A DNA stretch of 64,000 bases from the NCBI RefSeq assembly GCF_000003815.2, contig NC_049980.1:11981757-12045756 (forward strand), written 5' to 3'. Shown piece by piece: positions 10,017 through 21,500 of the stretch. Position 1 is the stretch's first letter; the number at the start of each line of letters is the position of its first letter. The DNA is from Branchiostoma floridae (taxonomy: Eukaryota > Chordata > Leptocardii > Amphioxiformes > Branchiostomatidae). The notes below the pieces were generated by a model that made no database searches, was not told the DNA's origin, and worked only from the letters and a program-made list of their open reading frames with translations. Both the position numbers and the translations under genes were made by a program.

Positions 10017-13000
10017 TCACGTTAGTCGAGAAGGGATGGTATTGGTTGGTTTGAAGACCTCCTGCTTGACGCCGGAGTTGGCGTACATTCCGCTCTCGTC
10101 CTGCCAGGTGTTGATACCCCAGCGCCGGTAGTCGGCTGTGTCCGTGAACTGGGAGTGGCACTTCTTGTACGCTATGGAGTTGTCAGCAAAATCTGGAGGC
10201 TGCTCCTGTGGAAATGGTTTGATAGAAGAAGTCAATAAACCTTTTGTAACAACATACACCTTTATACTTGTTAATTGTTGTCCATTGTAAGCAGTGAAAC
10301 TTCAGATAAGCTTATTACACCAAATAGCACTTACTGAAGCAACTAGATATGATATTTGAATATCCATTTGTATTGCATATTTAAAGGTTGTCTAAAAAAA
10401 CGTCTCATAATAAGGGTATTATTATTATGTACCCTTATTATGAGACGTTTTTTAGACAACTTTTAGATATGCAATACACTATGAAGCATGCTGCTTTTGA
10501 ACTGATCTGCTCAGTGTCACTGATGAAAGGTAGTAGATGTCACCTGAAATGTCTGACCGTTTCCAAAATCATATCCAGTTGCTTGAGTAACTGCTATTTG
10601 CCGTATCCTATTACCTGGATGTCTAACCCTCATTGACGTAAAACTATTATAAGCCGATTTCTTTTTTAAGTCCACCATAGTTACATCAGCAAGATGATAC
10701 AATTCCAAGCAACAACACAAAATGATGCCTAGAAAAGTGTTTGTTTGTTTATTTTCAAACGCCTGGGTGGCCTATTCAGTTTCGACAAACTGGTTTTCAA
10801 TAGGGACCAGTTTCACATATACATAAAGTTTCACATAAACATACAAGGAGATAAAAACAAATTACAGAGAAAATAAGTAGACATACACATCGGAACATAT
10901 AAGTACAACTGAAACATGAAAGACATAAATCAAAATCATAAGCCATATATCCGATCCAGGTCAACAGTTTGGGCTTTACTATAGCTTTACTCTAAATTGG
11001 AATGTTCTTGACATGTTTGCATTTCCAGTCACATTTCTGCAACTGAAATGTACTTACAGGTGCAGGTGTGTAAGGGTAGGGGGCCTTGTAGTCTGCCCGG
11101 TGTGTGGTCTCCAAGTGCCTGTTGAATATTAATAAAGTTGAGTCAGTACACATCACAGTTGCACGTGACACCTGTTTCTCAATTCAACTACACACTTTCT
11201 CCTATAACTTACTCATTACAATCCATTGCAAATCTTAATGGGTATCTCACTCAAGCTGTGAAATGCTGGTGGTGTTGCTTCCGCCAAGCTATTTGACAGA
11301 GTTCTTGTCGAATTTCATCGACAAAAAGCAACGCTTTGCATGTTTTGTTGTATTTTTAGTCATATTTGTACATTTTGCATGCATGATTTCAGTTTATAAT
11401 GCAGTTTGCCGCCAACGTCACACAGTCCAGTGAGATAGTATATATTAGGACTTACGTAAAATACATTGAATTCTCCTGTTTTTGACTATTGCTTAAATGT
11501 CGCACAGGAGTGGATAGAAACATTTACAGAGTAAATAAAAAGACCTTTAAGATTTTTGCCCACCTTTTGCCATAGTCTGAATGATGTCTGGGTAGAACAG
11601 CACCAAACCCAGTGGTGGGGGCACCGGTGTCCCTATTAGATGCAGAAACAGAGATACAAAAATTTTCTAAAGATGTAAGCTTTATTTCTTAAAGATATAA
11701 ATTGTCCACTAAAGTTTGACACCACTTCCAGTCAAATGTAAGGACTTGTACACTATGGGCTTGAAATATCTGAACTTGTGATCTAAAATGTTGATGATTG
11801 GTAGACATCTAAGTAATAAGATTTTTTAGATGGTCAGACATTTCAGACAGCATCCATTTTTGTCAAAGAACCAGTCACTAAGGAAAGATTGTGGATGCTT
11901 TCTGGAACATCTGACCATTTACAAAATCTCTCAAGTTGTTTGAGTAACTCCTGATGATGCAAGTCTACAATGGATAATGCTGCGTTGTATTCTTGTATTT
12001 TGGATACTGTGAGTGGAGTCGTGTTCTAAGATTGTGGCCATTTCACGTCTGTACCTGCAAACAGGATCGGCCATTCAATGTCAAACAGCGTTGTACGTGT
12101 CTGTTTGCAGGTGCAATGTTCGACTGTTCGAGCATTTGAAATAAAAGAGAGTTGAGTCTTTGCATCCGAAGTGTCATGGGGTGTTTCAAGGCATGTTCTT
12201 CCGTCGTCTGTGTGATCCGTTCATCGGTCTCTTAAATGTGTTCCCAAACAACAGGAAAATACCACCATCTACGCTTTCCCTACACTCCGATTACACAAGA
12301 CTACTCTCACCTCTCGAGGTTGAGGTGGTTGATAGTGGCCAGGTCACCCATGGGCTTACTGGTCACCTTCTCCTCAAAATCCTTCTTCAGTTTCACCTGT
12401 CCCATCTGGAACTGGGTGGTGGTCAGGGGGAAGGACTGAAGTGGAGAAAGGGAAATAGATGAATACATGAAGGAAGGTACTTCTTGATGACATATTTCTT
12501 ATGTGGTATTACACAGAATTTTAAATTGCAGACTACTGTGAATCAATTTACTTTCATAGTGGTTTTATTTCGCTGTAACAGTTAGGAGGGAAACGAGATA
12601 TTCTATTTATAAAGGTGTTCTCAATTTGTGGTTGAATCATAAACAAGGGAGACATACTTGCACATTGCAATCTATGAATTTGCCGTTTCGGTCACTGCAA
12701 AAGTTTCAAGATTTACAGAATTTGGACATCAAAAAACATGCAAGGGCATGAAATTCTTGACTTAACTAGTTGTTGCAAAAAAATGAAATAGTGTATTGTG
12801 TATTTTGAATGTTTATTTGAATTGTCACAAAACAACCCAGAGAAAATGTTCTGTTTTGAGCTGAAATCTGGAATAATAAAACATATGTGGTACATTTCAG
12901 CAGTGCAAAACCCTACTCACCCCATCTGTAACGTCCAGTATCCTCCGGTAGGTGGAGTGGTGCATTTTGTTCTTCATGGGAGGTTTGTTTACTACGTCAT

Positions 13001-13753
13001 AGTCCTTGGGGTGGGCTTCTCGTGCCTGGTGCCTGGAAATACAAATTAATAATGTTTTAATTAAGAGTTTTTCTGAGTACATGTCTGTTTGCACATATGC
13101 ATGTCTGTTATCACATAATTCATTTTAGACTGTTGATAAATTGTTTGTTCTCGGCAATCTCGGGCCGGATAGTGGTTGCTTAGCAAGCTGCATGTCAGAC
13201 ACAATGTGTGATGTTGAATTAAACTTTAATGTCAATGATATGCAAACATTCAAACAAAAGGCTCTTGTGGAAACAATCTTTAATATTTACTTTAATCAAA
13301 TGACTGGCAACAACTGACCAGTTGAATTTTAGGACAGCCAAAACAGTTAACGTTAACGTTACATTGATACAAAACCAAGGAGGTTAAAAAATCAACCTCT
13401 TTGCACAAACCAGGGTAACATTTAATGCAACACCGTAACAACCAATCTCAAAACAGACTTTGGCTCTGGGAAAATAGTTGAAGAAGTTGAACAATTGAGC
13501 ATATAGTCGAAACACCACTGATAGAGAGGAGAGAAGAACAGCCATCACAAATTGGCCTGCTTCATATTAAATATATATAGCCCTCGAGGGCCCTCGGCAT
13601 GTAACCCGTTACACACAAAGTACAGCAAAAACTGGAGACTGACCAGTTGGAGTTCAGCGTTACCGGACTGTAGTCCATGTGATCTGAACGAAGATAGAGG
13701 GAACCCTTCCTCTCCACAAATTCCGGCAACATCCCGTAGTCGTAAGTCTCCAT
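10017..13753 (-). CDS. CFAP95: Cilia- and flagella-associated protein 95 (C9orf135-like), complete
   Basis: Six minus-strand exons join without a frame break: 13753-13644 (ATG METYDYGM), 13032-12921, 12435-12311, 11632-11564, 11118-11058 and 10205-10017 (stop). The product is 221 residues, against 229 in human as I recall. Conserved blocks in order are ERKGSLYLRSDHMDYSP (about 14-30), WHQAREAHPKDYDV (37-50), STYRRIL, APTTGFGAVLPRH, ETTHRADYKAPYPYTP, and the C-terminal CHSQFTDTADYRRWGINTW then QDESGMYANS. These match human CFAP95 (C9orf135) along its length. That protein is reported as a lumenal protein of the axonemal doublet microtubules in motile cilia; this role is family knowledge, not visible here. 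The exon 1 donor GTCAGT was chosen because it restores the conserved Trp-His codon pair. Introns carry a hairpin element, a dispersed repeat and a LINE tail. An RFX X-box lies upstream at 14100-14114. Confidence 0.95.
10370..10478. mobile_element. Near-perfect hairpin MITE in CFAP95 intron 5
   Basis: Arms of about 49 bp (gtctaaaaaaacgtctcata at the left; its complement at the right) are separated by a 10-base loop. Only a few mismatches occur, which points to a recent insertion or ongoing homogenisation. No coding capacity. Confidence 0.85.
10516..10635. repeat. Dispersed repeat, family A (copy 1)
   Basis: Contains cactgatgaaaggtagtaga, then ctgaccgtttcc, atatccagttgcttgagtaa and ttacctggatgtctaacc. 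The same ordered blocks recur at 38067-38175, and parts at 11819-11932 and 44101-44311. It is therefore an interspersed, probably non-autonomous element. Confidence 0.75.
10736..10990 (-). mobile_element. 3' end of a LINE (minus orientation)
   Basis: Read on the minus strand, the segment ends in a stem-loop (CAGTTT-gtcg-AAACTG), then a conserved-looking stretch (ataggccacccaggcg) and an AAATAAACAAACAAAC tail. A hairpin followed by a short tandem tail is typical of CR1/L2-type 3' ends. No reverse transcriptase sequence remains. Confidence 0.6.
11819..11932. repeat. Dispersed repeat, family A (inverted-arm copy)
   Basis: Inverted arms (agatggtcagacatttcag and its partner ctggaacatctgaccattta) of about 28 bp flank a diverged centre. 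The arm sequence matches the ctgaccgtttcc block of the 10516 copy. Confidence 0.55.
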
Positions 13754-14057
13754 GTTTCGTTCTGACGGTGAGCAGCGAAAAGTACGTCTGAACTTCCGTG
13801 CAACAGGTAGGTATGGCGTGTGTTGTGGTGTGTTTGGGTTACAATACGGAAGTAGGGCACATCACACGTCAACCGACTTGAGTATTCATCCGCTTTACAA
13901 AATAATCAGCACAACTTTACTCTATTATCCACAAATGGTGGAAATGGAATTTACGTACCATGAACAAAGATGTATTCAGTATTTTGTGCATTACATAATT
14001 GCAGGGATACTGATCTCCCCCCTGTAAACTGTTTTGCTAAGTGTCGTGCGGAGTGAT

Positions 14058-14180
14058 ATGTACTGGGAGAGTTTCTACAACGCGACCGTAAACTATCCCG
14101 TTGCCAATGGCAACATGGCGTCTTCTCCTGGCGAAAATTGTATGAACTGCAGGGATCCTATCGAGGCTTCTCTGTGACAG
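14058..14180 (+). other. Short ORF and splice donor downstream of the CFAP95 X-box
   Basis: An ATG at 14058 opens a 39-codon frame that passes through the X-box and a second ATG at 14115 (MASSPGENCMNC) and stops at TGA, 3 bases before a consensus donor (ACAG|gtaagt). It may be a 5' UTR exon with an upstream ORF for the gene at 14821, or a chance frame. Both ATG choices share the same stop. Confidence 0.3.
14100..14114. promoter_or_regulatory. RFX X-box motif upstream of CFAP95
   Basis: GTTGCCAATGGCAAC is an excellent match to the X-box bound by RFX transcription factors (two inverted GTTGCC half-sites, here with a 3-base spacer). X-boxes mark promoters of ciliary genes in animals. It lies 347 bp upstream of the CFAP95 start codon, between two divergently oriented genes. 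The motif is seen directly; use by CFAP95 is inferred. Confidence 0.75.
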
Positions 14181-14820
14181 GTAAGTGGTACTTGAGAGCG
14201 CTGTAACGGTTAGCCGTGAAATTATTGATTATACAGATATTAGTGTAATTTTCTGCGTCTGTTTTCTTTACCAGCGAAGCGTATGGTACTCAATAGGCTA
14301 GTCGTTCAAAACGCTGAATATAAAGTTTGTGTTGCATCGGATTTTTTTCTTCATTTAAGGTAACGTTAACGTTAACGGTATAGACTTTAAAATCAGTTTG
14401 ATGGTTTTCTGCATTATCATGACAGCAAAAAAAGTAAAATGAAGCCCATAACAAATGCTGATTTTTCACATTGATGTAATCATCGTAAGGTTTAGAACTA
14501 CGTAACACTGTAATTCACTTTGTTTTCTTGGTACCAAACTTTCACGGTGTGAGAAAATTAAACTTGTTCTCGGAACTAAATGTTCACAGATGGCGGCAGG
14601 TGCGCGTCAAAAAGTCAGCGTAGTCATGCCACTTCGCAGCAGATTATGAGAAATGTAAACTCAAACCTGGACTAACAGTCGCAGTGCTTATGACGTCATA
14701 ACCAGACTTTTCTTTATGCCAGTTCAGAGTGAACCAAGAGCAGACGTACTTATATGTTCTCCTGCTTAACTTGGCATTTTTTTCTTGGAATTCTTTGAGT
14801 TAGGTTTGTTTATTGAAACC

Positions 14821-16543
14821 ATGATAGGCTTGATGTTAGTGACCACTGGGGTCCTCCAGGAATTAATGACGAGGTCTATTAACATCTTCTTGAGACCAGG
14901 TAAGTGCAACGTTACGTCATCTTTTCACTAGCTATCAAACCGGGTCCGTTCCACAAGCGTCAAACGTTCTTAAATCTAAAACGTAAGCACAGCGGTCTCA
15001 CAGACGGGTTGGATACAAAACATTTTCACGATACCGAGGAGGCAACGTCTAAAAATGTATACATGCAAGTACCAGAATCAGCCCCAAATTTCCCATTGCA
15101 TTTATATCATAATGGTGATGGATACACTACTACTTCGACGTTCGATTTATTGCTTTCTTATATGGAAGGCGGGGAAGCCCGGGAAGGGGTTCAGTAGCAC
15201 TGCTTAATGAACACCCATGGAACAGTAACCTTTTGTTCTAGAACTCATTTTTCCTACATATAGTACAACACTTCTGGTGATGTCGAGAACACAGTTTTAA
15301 TACCAAAAGGAAAACGTGGTTTATTTCCTGGGATTTCAAAGCCACGATTAACTGACGTTTTAAAAGTTGTACATGGTCTGAAAGTGCTTAAATGACATAA
15401 CGTATATATTTTAGTCATAGTGTCAGCACAGAATGTCAGGCCTGAGACTACTGCGTGCAAGGCAGACAAACGGAGTGGCCCTGGTGTAGCTGCTGACTCC
15501 GCCGAGACGAAGCCGAAGAGTCGTGAGAGTCTCAATGGGACAGCCGCACCTTCGGGTGAAGCCTCACATGCCAGTGTGGCCAGAAAGTCCGCATCACCGG
15601 TAGATGTTGTAGGTAAGAATGGTTAAGACATTTTGGTCGTAACTTACAAGAAGTAAAAGCTTTCATTTAGAGTAAAATTGTTTATATATGGCATTTTGTT
15701 TTGAAAATACATATAGCTTTTGACCCTGTACTACTAATTATATATAATGCCAGGGTATATGCAAGTTTGGAATCTACTAGTGCTGTACCGTTTCATTTTT
15801 CGGTTTACAACTTGGGAGGGGGTTACTACACCGCATGAAACATTAAACTTTTGATCTAGAACGAATCTTTCCTAGCTGTTTAAGAACTCTTGCAGCAATT
15901 TCAATAAGCTTTCTAAAAAGGTGAAAATGTGTTTGCTTGTCCTGATTTGTAGGACACCTCATAGCTACAGAGAAATGATGCTTTAAATGTTTTACGTTCT
16001 TTTGTATTCCTTACAGGGCGACCTGCTCCGGTCAACCTGCCCCATCAAAGCTCTCTGGTGCCTACCCCCGCACCGTCTACAGACGGCCAGGACGCACAGT
16101 GTTTAACTACCCAGATCGGTGCTAGTAAGAAGGTAACCTTAGCACCGTCTACAGACGACCGGGATGCACAGCGTCCACCTGACAAGAGTGGTCCTAGGAA
16201 GAAGGAAACCTTCGGAGGAATGAAGCCCGGTTTTCTGTCTGGGGGCACAGCCGGGGGAACAAAGGCGAAGGAAGCTCAGAAAGTGGGGAAGATGAGAAGA
16301 GGAGGCAGGAGGCAGGTGCCGGCGAAGTCTCGGGAGGCGGCAAAGTCTCACAAGTCTGGCAATAAGAAGGCAACTGAGAAGAAGGCTCGGTTGGAGCAGG
16401 AGGCAGCGCAGATTGCTGACATGCATGCGGTGGCGAGCTTGCTGACCGCCTTTCCAAACACACGTATCGGCACCAGCGTGTCCCCAGCGATGTACCCACT
16501 CACGCCGAATATTGTGTTCCGTGCACCGATCAGTAATGAGTAG
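14821..16543 (+). CDS. Unrecognised basic, Ser/Pro-rich protein, three exons
   Basis: Proposed exons are 14821-14899, 15415-15612 and 16017-16543; both junctions are phase 1 and use good GT-AG sites. The product is about 267 residues. I do not recognise the family. The N-terminus (MIGLMLVTTGVLQELM) is mildly hydrophobic. Exon 2 is rich in Lys, Ser and Ala. Exon 3 contains two tandem copies of a 24-residue unit (APSTDGQDAQ / APSTDDRDAQ), then a strongly basic stretch (KMRRGGRRQVPAKSREAAK) that could be a nuclear-localisation signal. A more ordered C-terminus follows, with MHAVASLLTAFPNTRIGTSV and TPNIVFRAP. The start at 14821 is the first ATG in an open frame and has an A at -3. It is divergent from CFAP95, with the X-box between them, so a ciliary role is conceivable but unsupported. 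Confidence 0.5.
16069..16211 (+). repeat. Tandem 72-bp coding duplication
   Basis: Two units each start gcaccgtctacagacg and end in aagaagg-aacc. They encode the APSTD repeats of the unknown protein. The frame is kept because the unit length is a multiple of three. Confidence 0.75.
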
Positions 16544-17290
16544 ATACGTCCGAACCAAGGACATTATATATATTATATGGTTAGTTTTGAATTTGATAGC
16601 TGCTGACTCAAATTAGAAATTAGAGCCATTCTATTGTTTACGTACGCTGTGACTGAGTACGTTCTTGAGTACGCAATTCTTGCGTAATTGTGGCAGTGCC
16701 GAGGGAACTCTGTTACACTTCGCTGTAAACGTCGCTGTTTACCGAAAAGATAGTCCTCTTATGGTCGAAAATCTTCTTCAATTGACATCTGCCGTTATCA
16801 ACTGACATCTGCCGCCGTCAAGCCTGCAGTACCAAATACTTCGCTATGTGACGCTCCATCTGTGCTGTATTATAGTACATGAACACGGGTCAATATAGCC
16901 TGTTGACAAAAGTTAGGATCATTTAAACGGCGAAATTTCACAAATATAAAGCGGTAAATATTACCATGCGCACCTTATCAAGCTCAATTACTAACCACAA
17001 GCGGTGGCAGTGGTGTTCACTACATCTATTCAATGGAAACATCTTATAAGCGACAGAGAAAACTTTTGTGGCGAAAGAAGTATAATTTGCACCTGAGCAT
17101 GATCATAACCACTACCCGGTATCGTACATGGGGAGTTGTGAATCTCCTGGGACATTTATAAACAGGTCGTCTGTGGTCTGTAAGAGAGAACAGGTAGAAA
17201 AAGAACCTCTAAGAACTTTTGAGTAGAAGGCTTTACATAAGCATAGTGCTTGCAGCCTAATAGTCACAAAATGTATGTGAATGAATAAAA

Positions 17291-17805
17291 AGATCTAAAC
17301 CCTACACTTAGCGATGACGACTGTGTACGTGCGCAGCTGAAAAGTCTGTATAGTCGTGCTAATTGTATAAATCGCAAGTTTTCCCTTTGTTCCACACCTG
17401 TTAAGAAAAACTTGTTTATGGCGTACTGTGGCCAAATATATGGCGCGCAATTATGGAATTCTGTCAGTGCGGGTGTCCTCTCTAAGTGCCGGATCGCATA
17501 TAACAACTGTTTTCGGATTATCATGAATCTTCCACGACGATGCAGTGCTAGCACAATGTTTGTGTACAATTTGACCGACAGCTTTGAAGCAAGGCGTAGG
17601 AAAATGTGTTATTCTTTTCTACAAAGATTAACGTCTTCCAATAATATCATTGTCCAGCACTTGCTGACGTCAGGCATGTTCTACAGAAATACTTTTTTCC
17701 AGAACTGTTATGACTTATTGTACAGGTAGAGATTTTAATGTATATGTATGTATCTTTTGTGTGTCTATGGGTTTTTAACCTGAAATAAAGAATAAAGAAA
17801 AAAGA
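17291..17805 (+). mobile_element. 5'-truncated non-LTR retrotransposon (LINE) 3' end
   Basis: From about 17291 an open frame to the TAG at 17727-17729 encodes the post-reverse-transcriptase tail common to many LINE ORF2 proteins. Diagnostic segments are LKSLYSRANCINRKFSLCS, FMAYCGQIYGAQLW, RIAYNNCFRIIMNLPRRCSA and STMFVYN. The 3' end carries a short hairpin (ggtttttaacc) and a degenerate AATAAAG tail. The reverse transcriptase domain is missing, so the copy is dead. Clade assignment (Jockey/CR1/L2 group) is tentative. Confidence 0.85.
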
Positions 17806-18588
17806 ATTTCTTACCTCACAATTCAGTACAAACCGTGTTAGTGGATGTTTTAACAGGTAACATTGCGTGTGTAAAAGTCAGGTACTATCAATAGTTGGTG
17901 GCAAAAATCCCCGATATGTCTTCTTTTTCTTTGAGCAGTAGTCTGAAAGACACAAATGTGAATTCGGTCTGTTGTTTTATTGACTTATAATTAATTCTCG
18001 TCAGTTTGTGGAATGGAAGACAAAGATATTTCTGTGCTTATTCTGTCTAAATGATGCTTTCGGTGTAATTACAAAAAAAGAGAGAATATTTCCTTTTCGT
18101 CTTGAGTTTCTTTCATACCCTCGCGGGCAAGAAACCATGAATTTCCCTGTAAAGAGAACACATTAGATATTGTCGGGCCCGCCACACCCCGTCGTGGTTG
18201 TGAAACCCCATAATTACGGGGCATTAGGACAAGTGGGTGACAACAAGCGCATCGCTTCTGAAGCGCATTGGACCGGGCGAGATTTACATTACAACCGCCG
18301 GCGATACCATCACGCTCCTTTTTAGGGATGAATTTAATTTTGCGGTAAAATTAACAACTTTGTGTCATTTAAAAACATTGCTGTAATGCTTATATAAAAT
18401 CTTAATCTTATCTTGATACCTTGATTGATCCGCAAATATCACATACTAATTATAATGATCTATTTGTAGCGTACGTATACGAGAAAAAATACGAATACCC
18501 CTACTACAGGTGGTCGCTTTCCAATGCTCCCACCAGCGCGACTGCAATAGCTGGTGGTCGTACATACAGTGGTAGATCCCTGTACACT
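17806..18588. other. Upstream region of the laminin alpha gene
   Basis: AT-rich DNA with a GC-rich island at about 18160-18310. No canonical TATA box was identified at a convincing distance. The laminin reading frame is open back to 18421 without an upstream ATG, so a 5' UTR is likely here. Confidence 0.4.
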
Positions 18589-21500
18589 ATGGCGGGACAA
18601 CACGGATTTGTCCTGCTGACCGCCGCGCTCTTCCTACAGGCCTGTCGGGGGCAGGTGCTGACTCCCCCGTACCTAAACCTGGCACAAGGCCGGCGGATCG
18701 TCGCATCGGCCACTTGTGGTGAAGGCGTTCCCGAGCCGGAGCTGTACTGTAAGCTGGCCGGCGGGACCGGCAACGAGCCGGCTAACCTGATCCAAGGCCA
18801 GCAGTGCGACTACTGCGACCCCCGGGACCCCTCGCGCGCTCATCCCGTCTCGCAGGCCGTGGACGGCACCGAGAAATGGTGGCAGAGCCCTCCCCTATCC
18901 CGTGGAACCGACTACAACAGAGTCAACGTCACCATCAGCCTTGGACAGGTAAGTTAATAATGATACCATTCCCGTCCTGTCTTCTTCCCGCATCCTATCA
19001 TAATATTGCCTCATGATGCGCCGCTCAGATATTACGTCTATCCCAGTGCTGATTATAGGATCACCACAACCCCTCCCCTATGTAATTTCCTATACACATC
19101 ATCTGATTACCGAGAACGGCAGGAAGGGAAGCCTAGTGGCGACCTCTGCGGACAAGATCAGAATTTTTCTCGCCCCGTGCGTGCGATATGCGACTAGCGA
19201 TCTCTGTTCCCACCGCTATCGCCAAGGACAGAGCACTCAGCTTCCGCGACTCACGAGTCAACCACTAAGGCTGCTTCCATACAGGAAACTTTTATCATCA
19301 CATCGTAAACCTTGTCATGATTACAGAAATGCTGTGTTTTCTTCTCTAATTTGTTTTGAAGGTTTTGTATAGATTTGAAATTTACGACATCGTTAACGTA
19401 CGCTGCCTAATGTAGGACATCTACACAGAAGGATGTCACAGACGAGTGGCTCCTACCCCGTAAGTGGCCCTCTTCTTCGGCTGTTCGGCTCGTTCATCGA
19501 ATTATCCGGAGGCTCGGAGAGAGGACAATTTAATAAGCATGCCGTGTTCTTGTTATTTTGCGCTGGTGCGTACCGTGTGATTCGGGGATGTGCGGGGCCA
19601 GGAATGCCCTGAGCCCGGAGACAAACCCACCTGTTCCCCAGCGAAGTCGCGGTGTTTAGAGCATCGCAATGTCTGTTTGTCTGAGAGAGAGCGAGAGCAA
19701 ACACTCTCTTTTTCTCCGGAGCAGACGTCGGGACGATAGGATGTACAAACAAGAGCGCCCCTTCCACAGCGTTTTCTCTCCCCAGTCTTTTATCATTCTA
19801 ATCACTGCCTCCTTTTCCCGTGAATGAAAGGAGCGCTCAGAGGGGATTTTCAATGAGCGACAATGTCTGGCTCCGTCGGCAGGCTGAACTCAGGCTGGTG
19901 TGGTTAAATCAAAGTAATTACCAGTCAGGGAAAGGTCAGGGAGTGGGTATGTGTTGGTGCGCTAGAGGCTTGTCCATGCTGCGAAGTGTACCGCAGTGCG
20001 GTAGGTGTGGAGGCAGGTACAAGCAGATGTCGTGTCAGGGCCACACCCCGCGGCCATGTATGAATCTCTCTGCAGGGACCAGGTCAGACAGCTGACACGC
20101 CAGTGTCCTCCTAACCCGCTACTCTGTCACCAACAACCCTAGAAACAACACACGACTGACAAACGCACGTGGAAATTCGCAATGGCGTCGATACAGATCT
20201 TGTGTTGAGCGCTATCGAGTACTTGTGCATTAAAAACGATTCAGTGTTATCTCAGTGTTGTGGATGGGCTTATAGATGATAATCTCATTCACACACCCAA
20301 TTCTGACTGTCGTCTCCTGACGGCAGGGCACAAAGGCCGACATATGCACAAAAATGCCACCTCCAAACGAATGCATAGATCTAATTTCCTCCGCCAGAAT
20401 CAGTAAAAACCTCTCTCCCGGGAGTCGGGTGAATCGATGGGTGAAATCATATGCGTCACTCCCAAGGTAGCAAAATGGTAGCACAAGGTAGCAAAATGCC
20501 GAAAAAATCAACAGAAATTCTTACCTAATACTTCATAGTTATCAAAAATATAAATTTCGAGGACAATTTTCAGTGTGAAAAAATACCTGAGTAGAAATAG
20601 TAACATGTTTTTATGTGAAATTGTCAATTCTTTTGATGGTGCGAACAGGTAATGGACGAATGTGTGTGTCCCGGGACATTTGAGTTATGTCAGGTATTCC
20701 ACCACCTAGTTACCCTTTGCATAGCCATTTCGTGACCATGCATTCAACACACACACTACCTGTGCCGGCAGACTTTTCAAAACAGGCTGCCAACTGGATA
20801 ACACCAGCTGATGTTTTTACGACATGCATGGCCCTTTAGAGTTTACGTTTTTGTATGATACTTCAATAGCATCTGAGAAATTATGAAACTGAGAAGAAAC
20901 ATGTACAATCTTTCCTCCATGCCTGTTTGTCAAGAAGAAAGTTTCCCTGATAACTCAGTACACCAGACGACGAGACATCAATAAACTTCAACCAGAAGTT
21001 GCTGTTTTGTAGTCCGCGTGCGTGTAACACTGGTAGCTAGCATGACGGAGTGTGTAATAGTGTCGGCGCTGTGCAGGACCGTGTCCTCGATAACACCATG
21101 GCCCTAACAGGCCCTTCTAGACCTGTAATGGTTGTTTACATGCCCGCCTCGTGGATACGCCTTACCCTGTTGGCACAACACGATAGGTATTCCACTTAAT
21201 TTGTGTTCGTTTTACTTTCAAGGGTAGCGCCCGCTGCTGAGTAAAAGTGAAGCAAAATTTGAAAGGTGAATGAGAAAATGTAACAGACGGTCTCTTGAGG
21301 AGGACAGCTTGTCATGGAAATACGCAGAGGCAGTTGAAAACTTCGCGGCCGCGAAATCCTATTCAGACCCGGTGTAATCCATGTTGGAAGTCTGTTGGAG
21401 CGGAGAGCTTTGTTCACGGACAAGAGAGAAAAACAAAGGATTTCATCTGCTTGTATGGGGGCTTTTCTTTCCTCACTGCCGTTTGGCTTCGTTGGTGTTC

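Noticed and set aside
12160-12462. 100-residue + strand ORF
   Set aside because: It is the antisense shadow of CFAP95 exon 3.
16139-16564. 141-residue minus-strand ORF over the unknown gene
   Set aside because: It lacks splice support and domains. The plus-strand model has three phase-matched exons.
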